A stretch of 23,156 bases of DNA from Apostichopus californicus (lineage: Eukaryota; Echinodermata; Holothuroidea; Aspidochirotida; Stichopodidae). The notes below the pieces were generated by a model. The model was given only the letters and a program-made list of their open reading frames with translations. It was not told where the DNA came from and did not search any database. The position numbers were made by a program, and so were the translations under genes. Of the stretch, positions 9,662 to 18,900 are shown piece after piece; position 1 is the stretch's first letter, and each line of letters starts with the position of its first letter. Location of the stretch: positions 1-23,156 of the forward strand of contig JAIPMN010019246.1 in the NCBI GenBank assembly GCA_020650975.1. The letters run 5' to 3'.

Positions 9662-9835
9662 GGTAAAAGCATCCAATATGCAGCCAATCCGTTCTGCTTG
9701 TCGGACGTAAGCGATCTCATAAGTGCTCATTTCTTGGAGGAAAAAATACGATAGTGAGACGACTTGTAGTGTTCTGTAGTGTTCTTTACAAACAATTGAC
9801 AGATTCTTGTAGGAAAGAAAATATGTTAAGTCAAG
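9662..9835 (+). other. Probable 3' UTR of the death-domain gene
   Basis: It follows the TGA and contains no sustained frame. It ends at a near-consensus splice donor (TCAAG|gtgagtac), which would mean an intron within the 3' UTR. No AATAAA occurs in this stretch, consistent with the transcript continuing further downstream. Confidence 0.4.
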
Positions 9836-10640
9836 GTGAGTACATTTTAAACATTGTAACTATGATAACTCATATTTGAAATATTTTAAATGGGAGTTGA
9901 GAGTACAGTACCTGACTTGAATGGATGTGAGAAAATAATAGGAAAAACCTAAAACTCTCTTAAAGCAATGATCACATTTTACAGTTGCGTATCAACTTTC
10001 ATTTACGTTTTAGTTATTTGTAAATTTCAGCTTTTAGACTGATATTGATAACATTCATAACATATCAATGGTAGACTTGCATTTGTAATGAGCTTCCATC
10101 ATAGTAACAGCTATGAATATGCATATCAGATTTTGCGTCGTTATGTTTACAACATTTATATCATTGATCATTTCAGAGTCAGTAGGTATGGCTGAATCAG
10201 AGATCTTTATTGGAATTGGAAAGCAATATTCAAACAAGGTACAAGAGATTCCTACATTTTCACTGTTTGATCTATTTCTGGTCTCATTACTGATAACCAG
10301 GACTGATTGGTCTTCTACCGCTAGTTACAAGACCTTCTCAAATCATCTTGTCATAATATATGTTAGTTAAATTTAACAGTCAGATTTCAAACATGGGATT
10401 CGCCATTAGTATAATTTTAGTAGTTCTTACCAAATTACATTACAAAGTTATATTGATGCAACTGCTAAGTAATATGTTTTGTTGTTCTTTTTAGATGCTT
10501 ACATGATATCATGAACTGTATCAGCCTGGGATTTTTCTTTCTGTATATCCTACACTATTGCAGTGTACACATAACAGCTCTATCCAAGCACGTTCGAAAG
10601 CATAGTGATCTTCATATGTTATACCAGGTATGCATTGTGC

Positions 10641-10680
10641 ATGTTTTACACTGCTTTACACTGTTTTACACTGTTTTACA
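10641..10680. repeat. 10-bp tandem repeat (CTGTTTTACA)
   Basis: Four copies of a 10-mer, the first two with one or two differences (ATGTTTTACA, CTGCTTTACA, then CTGTTTTACA twice). It lies just after the possible donor at 10628. Confidence 0.9.
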
Positions 10681-10857
10681 ATGACATTGTTTCTTCTTAC
10701 CCACATCTGCGACAGCTTAGTTAGTAGAGCTAAGTTTACGCGATTCGCTAAGAAGTGCAAAGTTACATATATTCAGTGTCTTTCCAAATAATATCGACTG
10801 ATGTACCTCAATTCAAGAAGGAATGTGATTAAAGGTTTTTGACCTAATTGATGTACC

Positions 10858-10886
10858 CATGGAGGTAAAACAGATTTACCTCCATG
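10858..10886. repeat. Perfect 12-bp inverted repeat (hairpin)
   Basis: CATGGAGGTAAA (10858-10869), a 5-base spacer ACAGA, and TTTACCTCCATG (10875-10886) form a perfect 12-bp stem. No T-run follows and no transposon ends are visible, so its role is unknown. Confidence 0.85.
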
Positions 10887-11388
10887 ATGTAACAAAGCCA
10901 TTTTACACTTTTAGCCATTAGCTATTACCAATGTCCTGTTTACCTTTAACTTTCTTTTGGGTTCATGTGTCAAAATTAGTCCGGATATTTAACGTATTTT
11001 TTGCCTCTTTTTCATAATTAGATTTATTTGTTAAATCTAATAGTGGAATGACTAAATGTAATTGAGTTTGGTGACAATAGCTTTACTATGAAACCTTTGT
11101 CAAATGCAAATACTGTCAAACTGAGGTAATTGACCAACAGGATCATTGTTAATAATTTATGAGAAAGTTGTAGTATTACCTGATGAATTAAATGTCCCTA
11201 AATATATTTCGATGTGATTAAATGTTGCTAAAAGTACTAGATTTAAAATAAAAACGATCTCAATGATCACCAGATACGAAATAAATTAAACCAACAGGCG
11301 AATCGTAAAATGACCAATTACAAGAAACATTATATATGACGTCTTAGTCGTTCTCATTTTTCATAATTCAATTTGGATTTCTATACAG

Positions 11389-11636
11389 TGAAGAAGAGAA
11401 GATGATGTTGACTTGAACTCCAGAAGTTCCAGACAGTATTTGAATTTGCCTTATCTACACCAGAAACGGCCATCAATGGATAAGTGAACAGACAAGATAT
11501 GTAACCATTGAAAGTTATGCTAGATGAGAAGCAGCGGTATAGTAATTAATTGTAGCAGAGACACAGAGCAGGCATCACCTAGCTGTGTTAACATCAATAC
11601 ATCTATGGCTAAGAATGAATCCAAGGGTATAGTGGA
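11389..11636. other. Spacer before the minisatellite
   Basis: Follows the possible acceptor at 11388; purine-rich at its start (TGAAGAAGAGAAGATGATG). No open frame of note. It could be the beginning of a last non-coding exon, but nothing in it proves that. Confidence 0.25.
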
Positions 11637-12181
11637 CATTGATTGAGTTGTGGGGACACTGAGATCATTGGTGGAGCATCAATGACTATAGAGCACAACT
11701 GTGACTACCACCTAATGTTTGGACCAGTTGTGTGAACACTGACATCATTGGCGTAGCGTCTATGACTATAGAGCACTACAGTGACTACCACCTAATGTTT
11801 GGACAAGTTGTGGGGACACAGATCATTGGTGGAGCATATCTCTATAGAGCACTACTGTGACTACCACCGAATGTTTGGACCAGATGTGGGACACCGAGAT
11901 CATTGGTGGGGCATCTGTGACTATAGAGCACTACTGTAACTACCACCTTATGTTTGGACTAGTTGTGTGGACACTGACATCATTGGCATAGCGTCTATGA
12001 CTATAGAGCACTATTGTGACTACCCCCTAATGTTTTGACCAGTTTTGGGGACACAGATCATTGGCGTAGCATCTATGACTATAGAGCACTACTGTGACTA
12101 CCACCTAATGTTTGGACGAGTTGTGGGGACACTGAGATCATTGGTGGGGCATCTGTGACTATAGAGCACTACTGTGACTAC
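11637..12181. repeat. ~79-bp minisatellite, left part (seven monomers)
   Basis: The anchor ATCATTGG recurs at about 11664, 11744, 11822, 11899, 11979, 12058 and 12137, a spacing of 77-80 bp. Each monomer carries CTATAGAGCACTACTGTGAC and CCACCTAATGTTTGGAC with variations. Monomers fall into three types in fixed order (see findings). The array is interrupted at 12182 by a transposon and resumes at 13744. Confidence 0.95.
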
Positions 12182-13743
12182 TAAGGGTGTGACCTAACGG
12201 TTATTTTGCTAACCGTTTAACCGGATCGCCGCCAGTCCGGTTAACCGTTTAACCGCCGTTTCTCGATCGCGGCTTTTTCGACGCACCGTCACTCGACTAT
12301 TAGTATTAATGAAAATAGGACATTATGAATACAATAATTAAGGGTTTTTTCCAACAGGTAGCAATTCAGGCATCGTGTAATAATTGCTGAAAAGAATAAC
12401 ACACATGATCAGTACTCGTGGTCTTCAGAAGTTTAGATCACTGAATTTATATAACTCGGCCTTTGGCAACATCGTAACTTTCGAAAAAAACAAAATATTT
12501 GTCTATCTATCAAAAGATTTTAAACAAAAACTCGCCTAACTTAGCAAACTTACCCACCTTTCCTGCTAACTCATTAAAAGTTATGTTTAGAAAACAAACT
12601 ACGCACGTAAGTGTTGTGCGATGGGTTGTAAAAATCAAGTTGAAAGTGGTTTGAGCAGCCTCCGATTTCAGCGACGTCACGTGCCATACAGTACTTTACA
12701 TTTGATACAAAAGTAACTTCAACAACAGCTTCCCAAAATTTGTGTCGCAATAGGTTAAGTTTTAACCGCGCAGCACTGCAGTACCATTCATAATTTGCAT
12801 ACTACACCAAAATTTACACTCGGCGTCCAGATGGCGGGAAAATGTAACATCATGTTCAATGTGTTGTGTCGTTCCCATGGTGCGATGAACTTTGGCAAGT
12901 TCGAATGTGGATGACCTACTTATGTTCTGTGACCAATGTCAGTGGGAATAATGTGTGTAAAAACTCGGGTTTTTCCACGTGTTATAGAGGTTTTACGTAA
13001 GTGGAGCTAGTTCTGGGGCGGCTCGTTGATTGTGAGGAAGCACTTATCTAAGCATCAATATTTGTGAAAAATATCGTAAGGTTTTTCAGATATTCTCTTT
13101 GAATGTCCCATCCATATATCTCTCTTTCTCCATCCACTCAAAGCTTGACATTTACGCTAATTCTGTTAAGGGAAAAATTATCGTAATTATCGAAATATCG
13201 CGATAATTTTTGAACTATTTATCGTGACGGTAAAAAGCTAATATCGCCCGCAATACAGGCACAGTATAATACCATGTGTGAAAAAAATGGCTGTACACGT
13301 GCGGACCTGAGAGAGCAAACTGGCCTTGTGTTGTTAATGTTATTACAGTACTTTCTAGAACGACCATTTGCGTCTTTTAGGGTCAACATACTTTCACACA
13401 GGATTTCACCATGCCATTGATCGATGTACATGTACGGGTGATATATGTCGCAAATATAAACTGAGAACACGAATTGACGACACTATCATGAGTTCATGAG
13501 TATTGGCCTACTACTATAATTATGTTGAACACATTATTCATGCCTAAAACATCGTTTCTCTGTTTTGTATTGATAGTTTGAAGTACATTACTCAGTTCTT
13601 TACATATTTTAAAATAATTTTCATGTTTAAAATGTATTTGAATTTTTTTTTAAATTTTCCGTTTAAACGGTTTGTGATTTCCTAAACGGATAGTGCATTT
13701 GTGGCCGGTTAAACGGTTAACCGTTTAAACGGTCACACCCTTA
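12182..13743. mobile_element. Non-autonomous hAT-like DNA transposon (1,562 bp)
   Basis: The left end is TAAGGGTGTGACC and the right end is its exact complement GGTCACACCCTTA, a 13-bp terminal inverted repeat. Inside both ends are repeated subterminal motifs of the type AACCGTTTAACCGG / CGGTTAAACGGTTAACCG, which in hAT elements are typical transposase-binding sites. An 8-bp duplication GTGACTAC (12174-12181 and 13744-13751) fits hAT integration. The longest frame inside is 83 codons (minus strand, 13219-13470) with no transposase motif, so it must have been moved by an enzyme encoded elsewhere. The interior contains an 11-bp inverted repeat (13173-13183 with 13201-13211). No function is claimed for the rest of the interior. 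Confidence 0.9.
13173..13211. repeat. Inverted repeat inside the hAT element
   Basis: AAAAATTATCG at 13173-13183 and CGATAATTTTT at 13201-13211 are exact complements around a 17-base AT-rich spacer that itself contains ATTATCG and ATATCG. It may be a remnant of another element nested in the transposon. Confidence 0.7.
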
Positions 13744-13925
13744 GTGACTACCACCTAATGTTTGGACTAGTTGTGTGGACACTGACATCATTGGCATAGC
13801 GTCTATGACTATAGAGCACTATTGTGACTACCCTACCCCCTAATGTTTTGACCAGTTTTGGGGACACAGATCATTGGCTTAGCATCTATGACAAAAGAGC
13901 ACTACTGTGATGACCACCTAATGTA
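13744..13925. repeat. ~79-bp minisatellite, right part (two monomers)
   Basis: Continues the array after the transposon, starting with the target duplication GTGACTAC. Anchors ATCATTGG lie at 13787 and 13870. The first monomer here matches the fifth of the left part almost base for base, as expected for a three-monomer period. A 5-bp insertion (CTACC) is present near 13830. Confidence 0.92.
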
Positions 13926-14595
13926 GCCAAGATGTTGAAGATTTAATTTAATGCCATATATCAAACTATAGTTTCACATGGAGAGAAGTGTTAATTACTC
14001 TTTGCATTTATTGATTGAAAACATACTTATCTAGCATTAAGCATTATCTAGTAATATTAACTAGAGGGCAATCCACAGAGTTAAACATCTCATTGCAAAA
14101 ATCACTTAAATGAATTATAGTGTTCCTTTCAGTTTTTCTACTCTTTTTTTGTGAAAGTGTTAAGTCTGTTCAACATTTGTCCTTGTATTCAAAGCAGAAA
14201 GTCACTTGTTTGCTTTAATTGACCTCTCACCTATCTTAAGTTCCTAGCAGGGAAACCTCCTGACCACATTTGAAGAAATCATCTTACATGAAAGGCCAAA
14301 TGATCAAACACACCTTACGAATACGTCTGCAAACACATCATCAACCAAATCATAGGAATATGGGCGGGAACACACACTAGGTTGCATCATCATTAAGTGT
14401 ATTAAGAAATCTTGTTGTGAAACACATGTGCAGGCTGTTAGGTGAGTGCACTGGCATCACCTGTTTAAGAAGTGTTTAAGAAGTACAGTCAGAAATCTAA
14501 TATGCTTTTGACAAATTATTTGATTATATACCCAACGATTTGCTATAGTGCCTTGGCAATTGATACTCAGACATTTGACTATTATCTAAGTTATA
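13926..14595. other. AT-rich non-coding DNA
   Basis: No open frame, RNA gene or clear repeat recognised. A short direct repeat AAGAAGTGTTTAAGAAGT lies at about 14466-14483. Confidence 0.4.
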
Positions 14596-14990
14596 TCTTA
14601 CATATAATGTGATAGTCCTTAACATATTCATACCTGTGTAGGTTGCAAGTCAATTCAATGGTTCCCTTGGAATTAAAGCAAGCAGTGTCTTCCTATATTG
14701 ACCTTTCAACCTGACTGTTCATGTTTGTTGTCATAGTAACCACATGTTTTTATATTACTTGACATACCTACTATACCTGTGAAGGTTGCAAGTCAATTCA
14801 ATACTTTGCCTTTGTAGTTATATAGCAAAAAGTAACTTTTTGAGTCATATGACATTCGATGTTGACCTTTGACCTTAGTTACTATTTTTGTCGCATATTT
14901 TTTATAGTACTTGACGTATTCATTACACCTGTGATGAACAATGTAATACTTTGCCTTGTAGTTGTAACAAACCCAATACATATGAATAGT
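14596..14990. repeat. Diverged ~145-bp tandem repeat (three copies)
   Basis: The phrase TACACCTGTG or similar recurs at about 14633, 14776 and 14928. The first two are followed by AGGTTGCAAGTCAATTCAAT, and the last two by AATACTTTGCCTTGTAGTT. The third copy is preceded by TTGACCTTTGACCTTAG, containing a perfect reverse AGGTCA-A-AGGTCA (14863-14875). The copies are much diverged, so the array is old. Confidence 0.7.
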
Positions 14991-16665
14991 TTGCATCCTT
15001 CTGTGATCCTTGTCATATCCAGACAAACATTATGCAGCATTGAATGTGGTGTTAAATGCCAATAGTGTCAGAACATCAACTGCAGCATCTATTTCCTTAT
15101 GATATGATCTTGCCATCTGAAGTAAATTGGCAATATTTGTCAGTTTTTCACTTGGGAGGTAACTTTTCTTTGTAGAGTTGCTTTTTTGTCAAACTCTTTC
15201 AGTCCCACATACAAAATGTATAAATCAGAATTCGCAATGAACGTTGTTTCATCTGGGAGCATGCTGTCAATAACTATTTTAAATGGTCCTGCAAAATTAC
15301 CTTTGTTTGGTATAAAGGGACCTCCGTATTAAGACAATGTTCTCTTTGACGGTAGCATAGAGTTTTGACATTACAATAGCTGCAGCAATCAATACAAAGA
15401 ACATACATGTTGATGCCTACAGAACTTCCATACTTTGGTTGGTAATTTACAATGAAGTTATAGCATTCACCTCTTTGCACAAATACGTATTTTCTATGGT
15501 TTCTAGGGTTTCATATTTTGGTCTATATCATGTCTCCCTCATGTCTTTGATTCCCATCTTCTAAATTAACTGCCTTCGCTACATCAACTTATTGGAGTGA
15601 TTTATCATACAATGCCTTGCTAGCTTTCTATACCTTGTCTCACAAATTAACATATTATAACAACGTGTATCCCTTTTATTCGGGTGGCCCCATACACAAC
15701 TGCAGATGCAAATACAAACACGTGAAGAAAAGATAACCCTTTCACTGGCATGTTCTGTACAATATCAATAGCTAACCTTGCTTGTGCTAATTTGTTTACT
15801 TGTCATATAAGGACAACAACTTATCCATGTAAAGACCCCAGGCAACCATTAACCTAACACACCCTTTTTACACAAAGTGTGGATGCTCTTCAGGTTTTTC
15901 TGGCAGAATAATAAGCCTGCAAGGTATAAGAAGAAGTGTTTCCACATTTCATCTTTATATTTATATTGAAGCAAACTTCATCCAGTAATATTGTGGTAAC
16001 GATTGATGACGAAAGCTACTGTTGTTAATTGTTGCTCTTGTGAACATGTCATGGCTAGGATGGTAGTTTTCATAACTGAAAAACAATCAATTTTACTTAA
16101 AAGAAGTTTCCGTTCATCACATTATTGTTGGCTTTTCTTGGTTCTTTAGAGTAAGGACTTGTAGCGTCATGGAGTAAATGGCTGAAGGCAGGGCGTAGTT
16201 AAGTCGGGATCCTGTGACCTGGTGAAGAAAACAGTTGCTTGAGCGTAGTTTATAAAATTTTAAAGCTGAATAATGAAGATTGGTCACTGTAAAAACCATA
16301 GAGCTTTCATTGGTCGGCATGAAGAAAAGAAAACTGATGACATACAGAAAATTCAAATGTGACCATATCTTAGCTTGTGATTATGTACGTGTATTACTCA
16401 CTCTAACATGGATTGCATGATGGACTTCACTGCAAAATCCTACTCCTTCAAAACCTACGTAAATTTCGTACAAGCTACTGTCCTTAATATGATATTTCCA
16501 CCTTCCAAAATACAATGCTTGGACAGAGGATAGGGGGACATACCATGACAAAGAGCAAAGGCTTAGAATTAGGAAAACACCATAATGGGGATAATTAACT
16601 TTGCCTACATGTACTTTACAAAGTATGGAAGGGACACCCCCACCACCACCTATTTCCTTCAAAAA
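14991..16665. other. Non-coding DNA, nothing recognised
   Basis: About 1.7 kb of AT-rich DNA. Several open frames of 68-107 codons occur on the minus strand (for example 16381-16704), but none has a recognisable domain, compositional signal or splice context that would support a gene. Confidence 0.4.
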
Positions 16666-16680
16666 TTTAAATATTGAACC
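16666..16680. repeat. Left target-site duplication of the Penelope-like element
   Basis: TTTAAATATTGAACC here is repeated exactly at 17722-17736 in the same orientation, 1,041 bp of element lying between. A 15-bp direct repeat at both edges is best explained as a target-site duplication. Confidence 0.8.
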
Positions 16681-16860
16681 AAATAAATGAGCAACACAGA
16701 ACAATAATATTTACAAGCGTCATGTTTGTTCGAACGTTTTCGAAGATATCTCATCTTCCTCCTCAGGTATAGTAAGGCTTTAAAAATATATAGTTCCATA
16801 GGCTGTAGCCATTTCGTGATAACATAGATATGATTAACCATATTGATACATGTAGCAAGA
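16681..16860 (-). repeat. Left inverted arm of the Penelope-like element
   Basis: Reverse complement of 17559-17696, nearly identical over the shared part (for example CTATGTTATCACGAAATGGC). It retains 46 bp (16698-16743) missing from the right arm; that segment includes the hairpin TTCGAA-AACG-TTCGAA. An 18-base phrase TTGATACATGTAGCAAGA at the inner edge (16843-16860) is repeated directly at 16863-16880. Confidence 0.9.
16738..16766 (-). ncRNA. Hammerhead-ribozyme-like core motif (speculative)
   Basis: Read on the minus strand, CTGAGGA fits the conserved CUGANGA box; it is followed by a possible stem II (GAAGAT, loop GAGAT, ATCTTC) and then GAAA. Penelope-like elements are known to carry small hammerhead ribozymes in their terminal repeats, which is why I looked. 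Weak points: one extra G between the box and the stem, an ultra-short helix III (AAC/GTT without a loop), and no convincing helix I. The right arm has the box (17652-17658) but has lost the GAAA. Confidence 0.25.
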
Positions 16861-17556
16861 TGTTGATACATGTAGCAAGATTAAGAAAGCAATATATTGC
16901 TTTCTTAATCGTGCTTTTGTCGTTTGTAGCAATTGGTCTCTATTCCATGAAGAATTATCCAAATTAAAGAAGATTTTCTCTGATAATGGCTATTCTAATA
17001 AGATTTTCGATGATTGTGTCAACAAATTCCTTTTTAAGAAGCTTGGTCCAAAAGAGGCTAATCAGGATGAAGAGGATGATGATACTAAATACATCATAAG
17101 TATTCCATTCATTGGACACCCATCACTGATTTTCAAAAAGTCTCTAAGTAATCATTTTAAACGCATCAATAAGAAGTGCTTTGTTGTATTTAAATCTTTC
17201 AGAGTTGGCAATTATTTTTCCCTGAAGGATATGACTCCTATGGCACTCAGAGCTAATGTCATTTATTCATTCGAAGGTTCTTGTGACAGGAATCAGGCTT
17301 ACATTGGTAAGACCAAGAGGCATTTAGCTGTGAGAGTCAAGGAGCATCTTTCTGGGAAATCTGCCATCTTTGAACATATAAACCAGTGCAGAGATTGTAA
17401 GACCGAAAGCAGCATAAACAATTTTCATGTTATAGCAACTGGCAACTCAGACTTTGAGATTAAAATCAAGGAAGCTCTCTACATAAAAAACTGAAACCAG
17501 TTTTAAATAGTCAGCTATTCCAACATGGATCCTCTTACCTACTCAATGTATTTTAA
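16856..17556 (+). pseudogene. Penelope-like polyprotein fragment: linker and GIY-YIG endonuclease
   Basis: A frame opens after TAG at 16853 and runs to TGA at 17492-17494. Recognisable Penelope sequence starts near 16880: KKAIYCFLNRAFVVCSNW, then SLFHEELSKLKKIF and NGYS, the region between reverse transcriptase and endonuclease. Next come ISIPFIGHPSL, VVFKSFRVGNYFSLKD and the GIY-YIG nuclease (from about 17258): VIY and AYIGKT as the two signature strands, the conserved Arg/His of KRHLAVRVKEHL, a Cys pair in HINQCRDC, and the metal-binding Glu in IKIKEALYI. After an A-run at 17485-17490 the usual C-terminal tail (KPVLNSQLF, HGSSYLLNVF, stop at 17554-17556) continues in another frame, so one base has been lost. 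The reverse transcriptase is missing. The Met at 17231 is internal, not a start. Confidence 0.9.
16879..16910. repeat. 32-bp perfect palindrome at the arm/coding junction
   Basis: GATTAAGAAAGCAATA followed immediately by its exact complement, with no spacer. It lies where the reversed left arm meets the forward coding sequence (codons for IKKAIYCFLN), so it marks the fold-back junction at which strand orientation changed. Confidence 0.95.
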
Positions 17557-17558
17557 AC

Positions 17559-17696
17559 TTTGCTACATGTATCAACATGGTTAATCATATCTATGTTATC
17601 ACGAAATGGCTACAGCCTATGGAACTATATATTTTTAAAGCCTTACTATACCTGAGGAGGAAGATGAGATATCTGTGTTGCTCATTTATTTGGTTC
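17559..17696 (+). repeat. Right arm (3' end) of the Penelope-like element
   Basis: Follows the coding fragment directly. Complementary to the left arm except for a 46-bp internal deletion after GAGATATCT, with the short homology TCT at the break. Then GTGTTGCTCATTTATTTGGTTC matches the outer edge of the left arm again. Confidence 0.9.
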
Positions 17697-17721
17697 TATA
17701 AATGTACAACTCTTCCTAAAC

Positions 17722-17736
17722 TTTAAATATTGAACC
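17722..17736. repeat. Right target-site duplication of the Penelope-like element
   Basis: Exact second copy of TTTAAATATTGAACC; see the left copy at 16666-16680. Confidence 0.8.
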
Positions 17737-18480
17737 TCATGAATTGTGTTGCAACATACATGCCCATTGATAATATGTATTCCACATACTGTACCTGACA
17801 CTATTAACAAGATTGGTGCATGCACTGACGAATAATATAAATTGGATCAAAACTAATGAGCTCAATGCAGCTTAATTTCTTATTTGAATTAATTTCTGGT
17901 CATTAGACTTGTATTCAAATGATTGACCAAGATTTAAGCTTTATGCATCTATTCAATTTTAATAAGGAAAAATCTCACACATAACAACTTAATGGAACGT
18001 TTGTAGGCCGGAATAAAATGGAGTTTGAATAACCTTTGAGGAGGCAAGATAACAATACTCTATTCCCAAGAAAAAAATATATCAGCTGTATAGTACTTGC
18101 ATCACGGGAGTCCTGTTCATTCAAACAAGATTTCTGCAACTCTGATTTCTAAATACTTCTATGCTTTGGACTCTAACTCGTCCTTACACGTAGTGTATTG
18201 GGATGAGATATTTTACTCTATCGACCTTTATTTGCAAACTTGGTAGTAAAATTGGTACCCACCCCACCCTTGAGGTACTGAACTGCAACTTGGTAGGTTG
18301 TTCTGACCAAGGAGCTGCAATTTGGCATCTCTCTGATTTGAGCAGATACATGGGATGTAATGCCTGTGTGACTTACCACGTCAGAGATCACATGACTAAA
18401 AACAACAATTTTGCCGCCAAGCGAAATGACGAAATCAACACATGTGGGATTTCAGACTGGGAATTTGCAGCTCATTAATT
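17737..18480. other. Non-coding DNA, nothing recognised
   Basis: AT-rich. An open frame of 91 codons (18203-18478) has no recognisable domain, and no splice or promoter context supports it. Confidence 0.4.
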
Positions 18481-18489
18481 AATGTTAAA

Positions 18490-18900
18490 CGCCAAATGTC
18501 ATGTGATCAAAGAGGTCGGACATAGCCAAATTTGTACAAAAACAATTGTGGTGACTGCTCCTTAACAATAAAGCAGATTGACAACACATTTGGTGGGTAA
18601 GTGCCTGGGCATGGGTGGTAGTGTCTGCATGATTACTTTTGTCATGGAGTCAGAGTTGAACTTACCAAAAGTCATTTCGGAAATTGTAAACATGACAAAT
18701 GGGCCGAAACCCTAAAATCCATGTAGGATTTCACAGACTGTATGCCTACAGTGCATTGTTTATTGCAAAGCATCAACGGTAATGAGATCAAAGGAGGTCA
18801 ACTGTAAAGATTGGCTAAATGTGTACAAGTAAGCGTTTTGCAAATGACTTCAAGTATGGCGGGTATGTGCCTGGGTATAGGATGGGAAATATTCTCAGCA
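18490..18900. repeat. Diverged direct duplication, offset ~265-282 bp
   Basis: ATCAAAGAGGTCGGACATAG...CCAAATTTGTACAA near 18508-18540 resembles ATCAAAGGAGGTCAACTG...GCTAAATGTGTACAA near 18787-18828. GGTAAGTGCCTGGGCATGGG (about 18596-18615) resembles GGTATGTGCCTGGGTATAGG (about 18861-18880). Two old copies of one dispersed unit seem likely. Confidence 0.55.

Larger units (their letters stand above)
9836..11388 (+). other. Downstream region with possible non-coding 3' exons
   Basis: No convincing coding sequence. Two islands have acceptor and donor signals: 10177-10238 (TTTCAG before, AAACAAG|gtacaag after) and 10495-10627 (TTTTTAG before, ATACCAG|gtatgc after). A further acceptor, TTTCTATACAG, lies at 11378-11388. 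In the phase left by the gene these islands hit stops at once, so if used they would be 3' UTR exons. A possible polyadenylation hexamer AATAAA lies near 11248. All of this is signal-level guessing. Confidence 0.2.
16681..17721 (+). mobile_element. Penelope-like retroelement copy, 5'-truncated, with inverted arms
   Basis: Flanked by the 15-bp direct repeat TTTAAATATTGAACC. It consists of a left arm (16681-16860) in reverse orientation, a central piece coding for the C-terminal part of a Penelope polyprotein (+ strand, about 16877-17556), and a right arm (17559-17696) that is the inverted complement of the left arm, plus about 25 bp of tail. Penelope-like elements encode a reverse transcriptase joined to a GIY-YIG endonuclease and often carry an inverted partial copy next to a truncated one. 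Here the reverse transcriptase is absent, so the copy cannot move by itself. Confidence 0.88.

Noticed and set aside
10113-10370. Open frame with a signal-peptide-like start (MNMHIRFCVVMFTTFISLII) and a possible donor at 10238
   Set aside because: The next exon-like island (10495-10627) hits a stop at once in the required phase, no promoter is visible, and AT-rich DNA often yields hydrophobic frames. I treat it as non-coding.
10495-10627. Hydrophobic frame (ISLGFFFLYILHYC) between good splice signals as a transmembrane exon
   Set aside because: It cannot be joined in frame to the death-domain gene or to the upstream island without a stop, and there is no homology I recognise.
16381-16704. 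107-codon frame on the minus strand with a Gly run
   Set aside because: The Gly run is the complement of a CACC-type simple repeat, no domain is visible, and the frame overlaps the left edge of the Penelope insertion.
17231-17494. A stand-alone 87-codon GIY-YIG gene starting at 17231
   Set aside because: Clear Penelope protein sequence continues upstream in the same frame to about 16880, so the Met is internal and the whole is a retroelement fragment, not a host nuclease.
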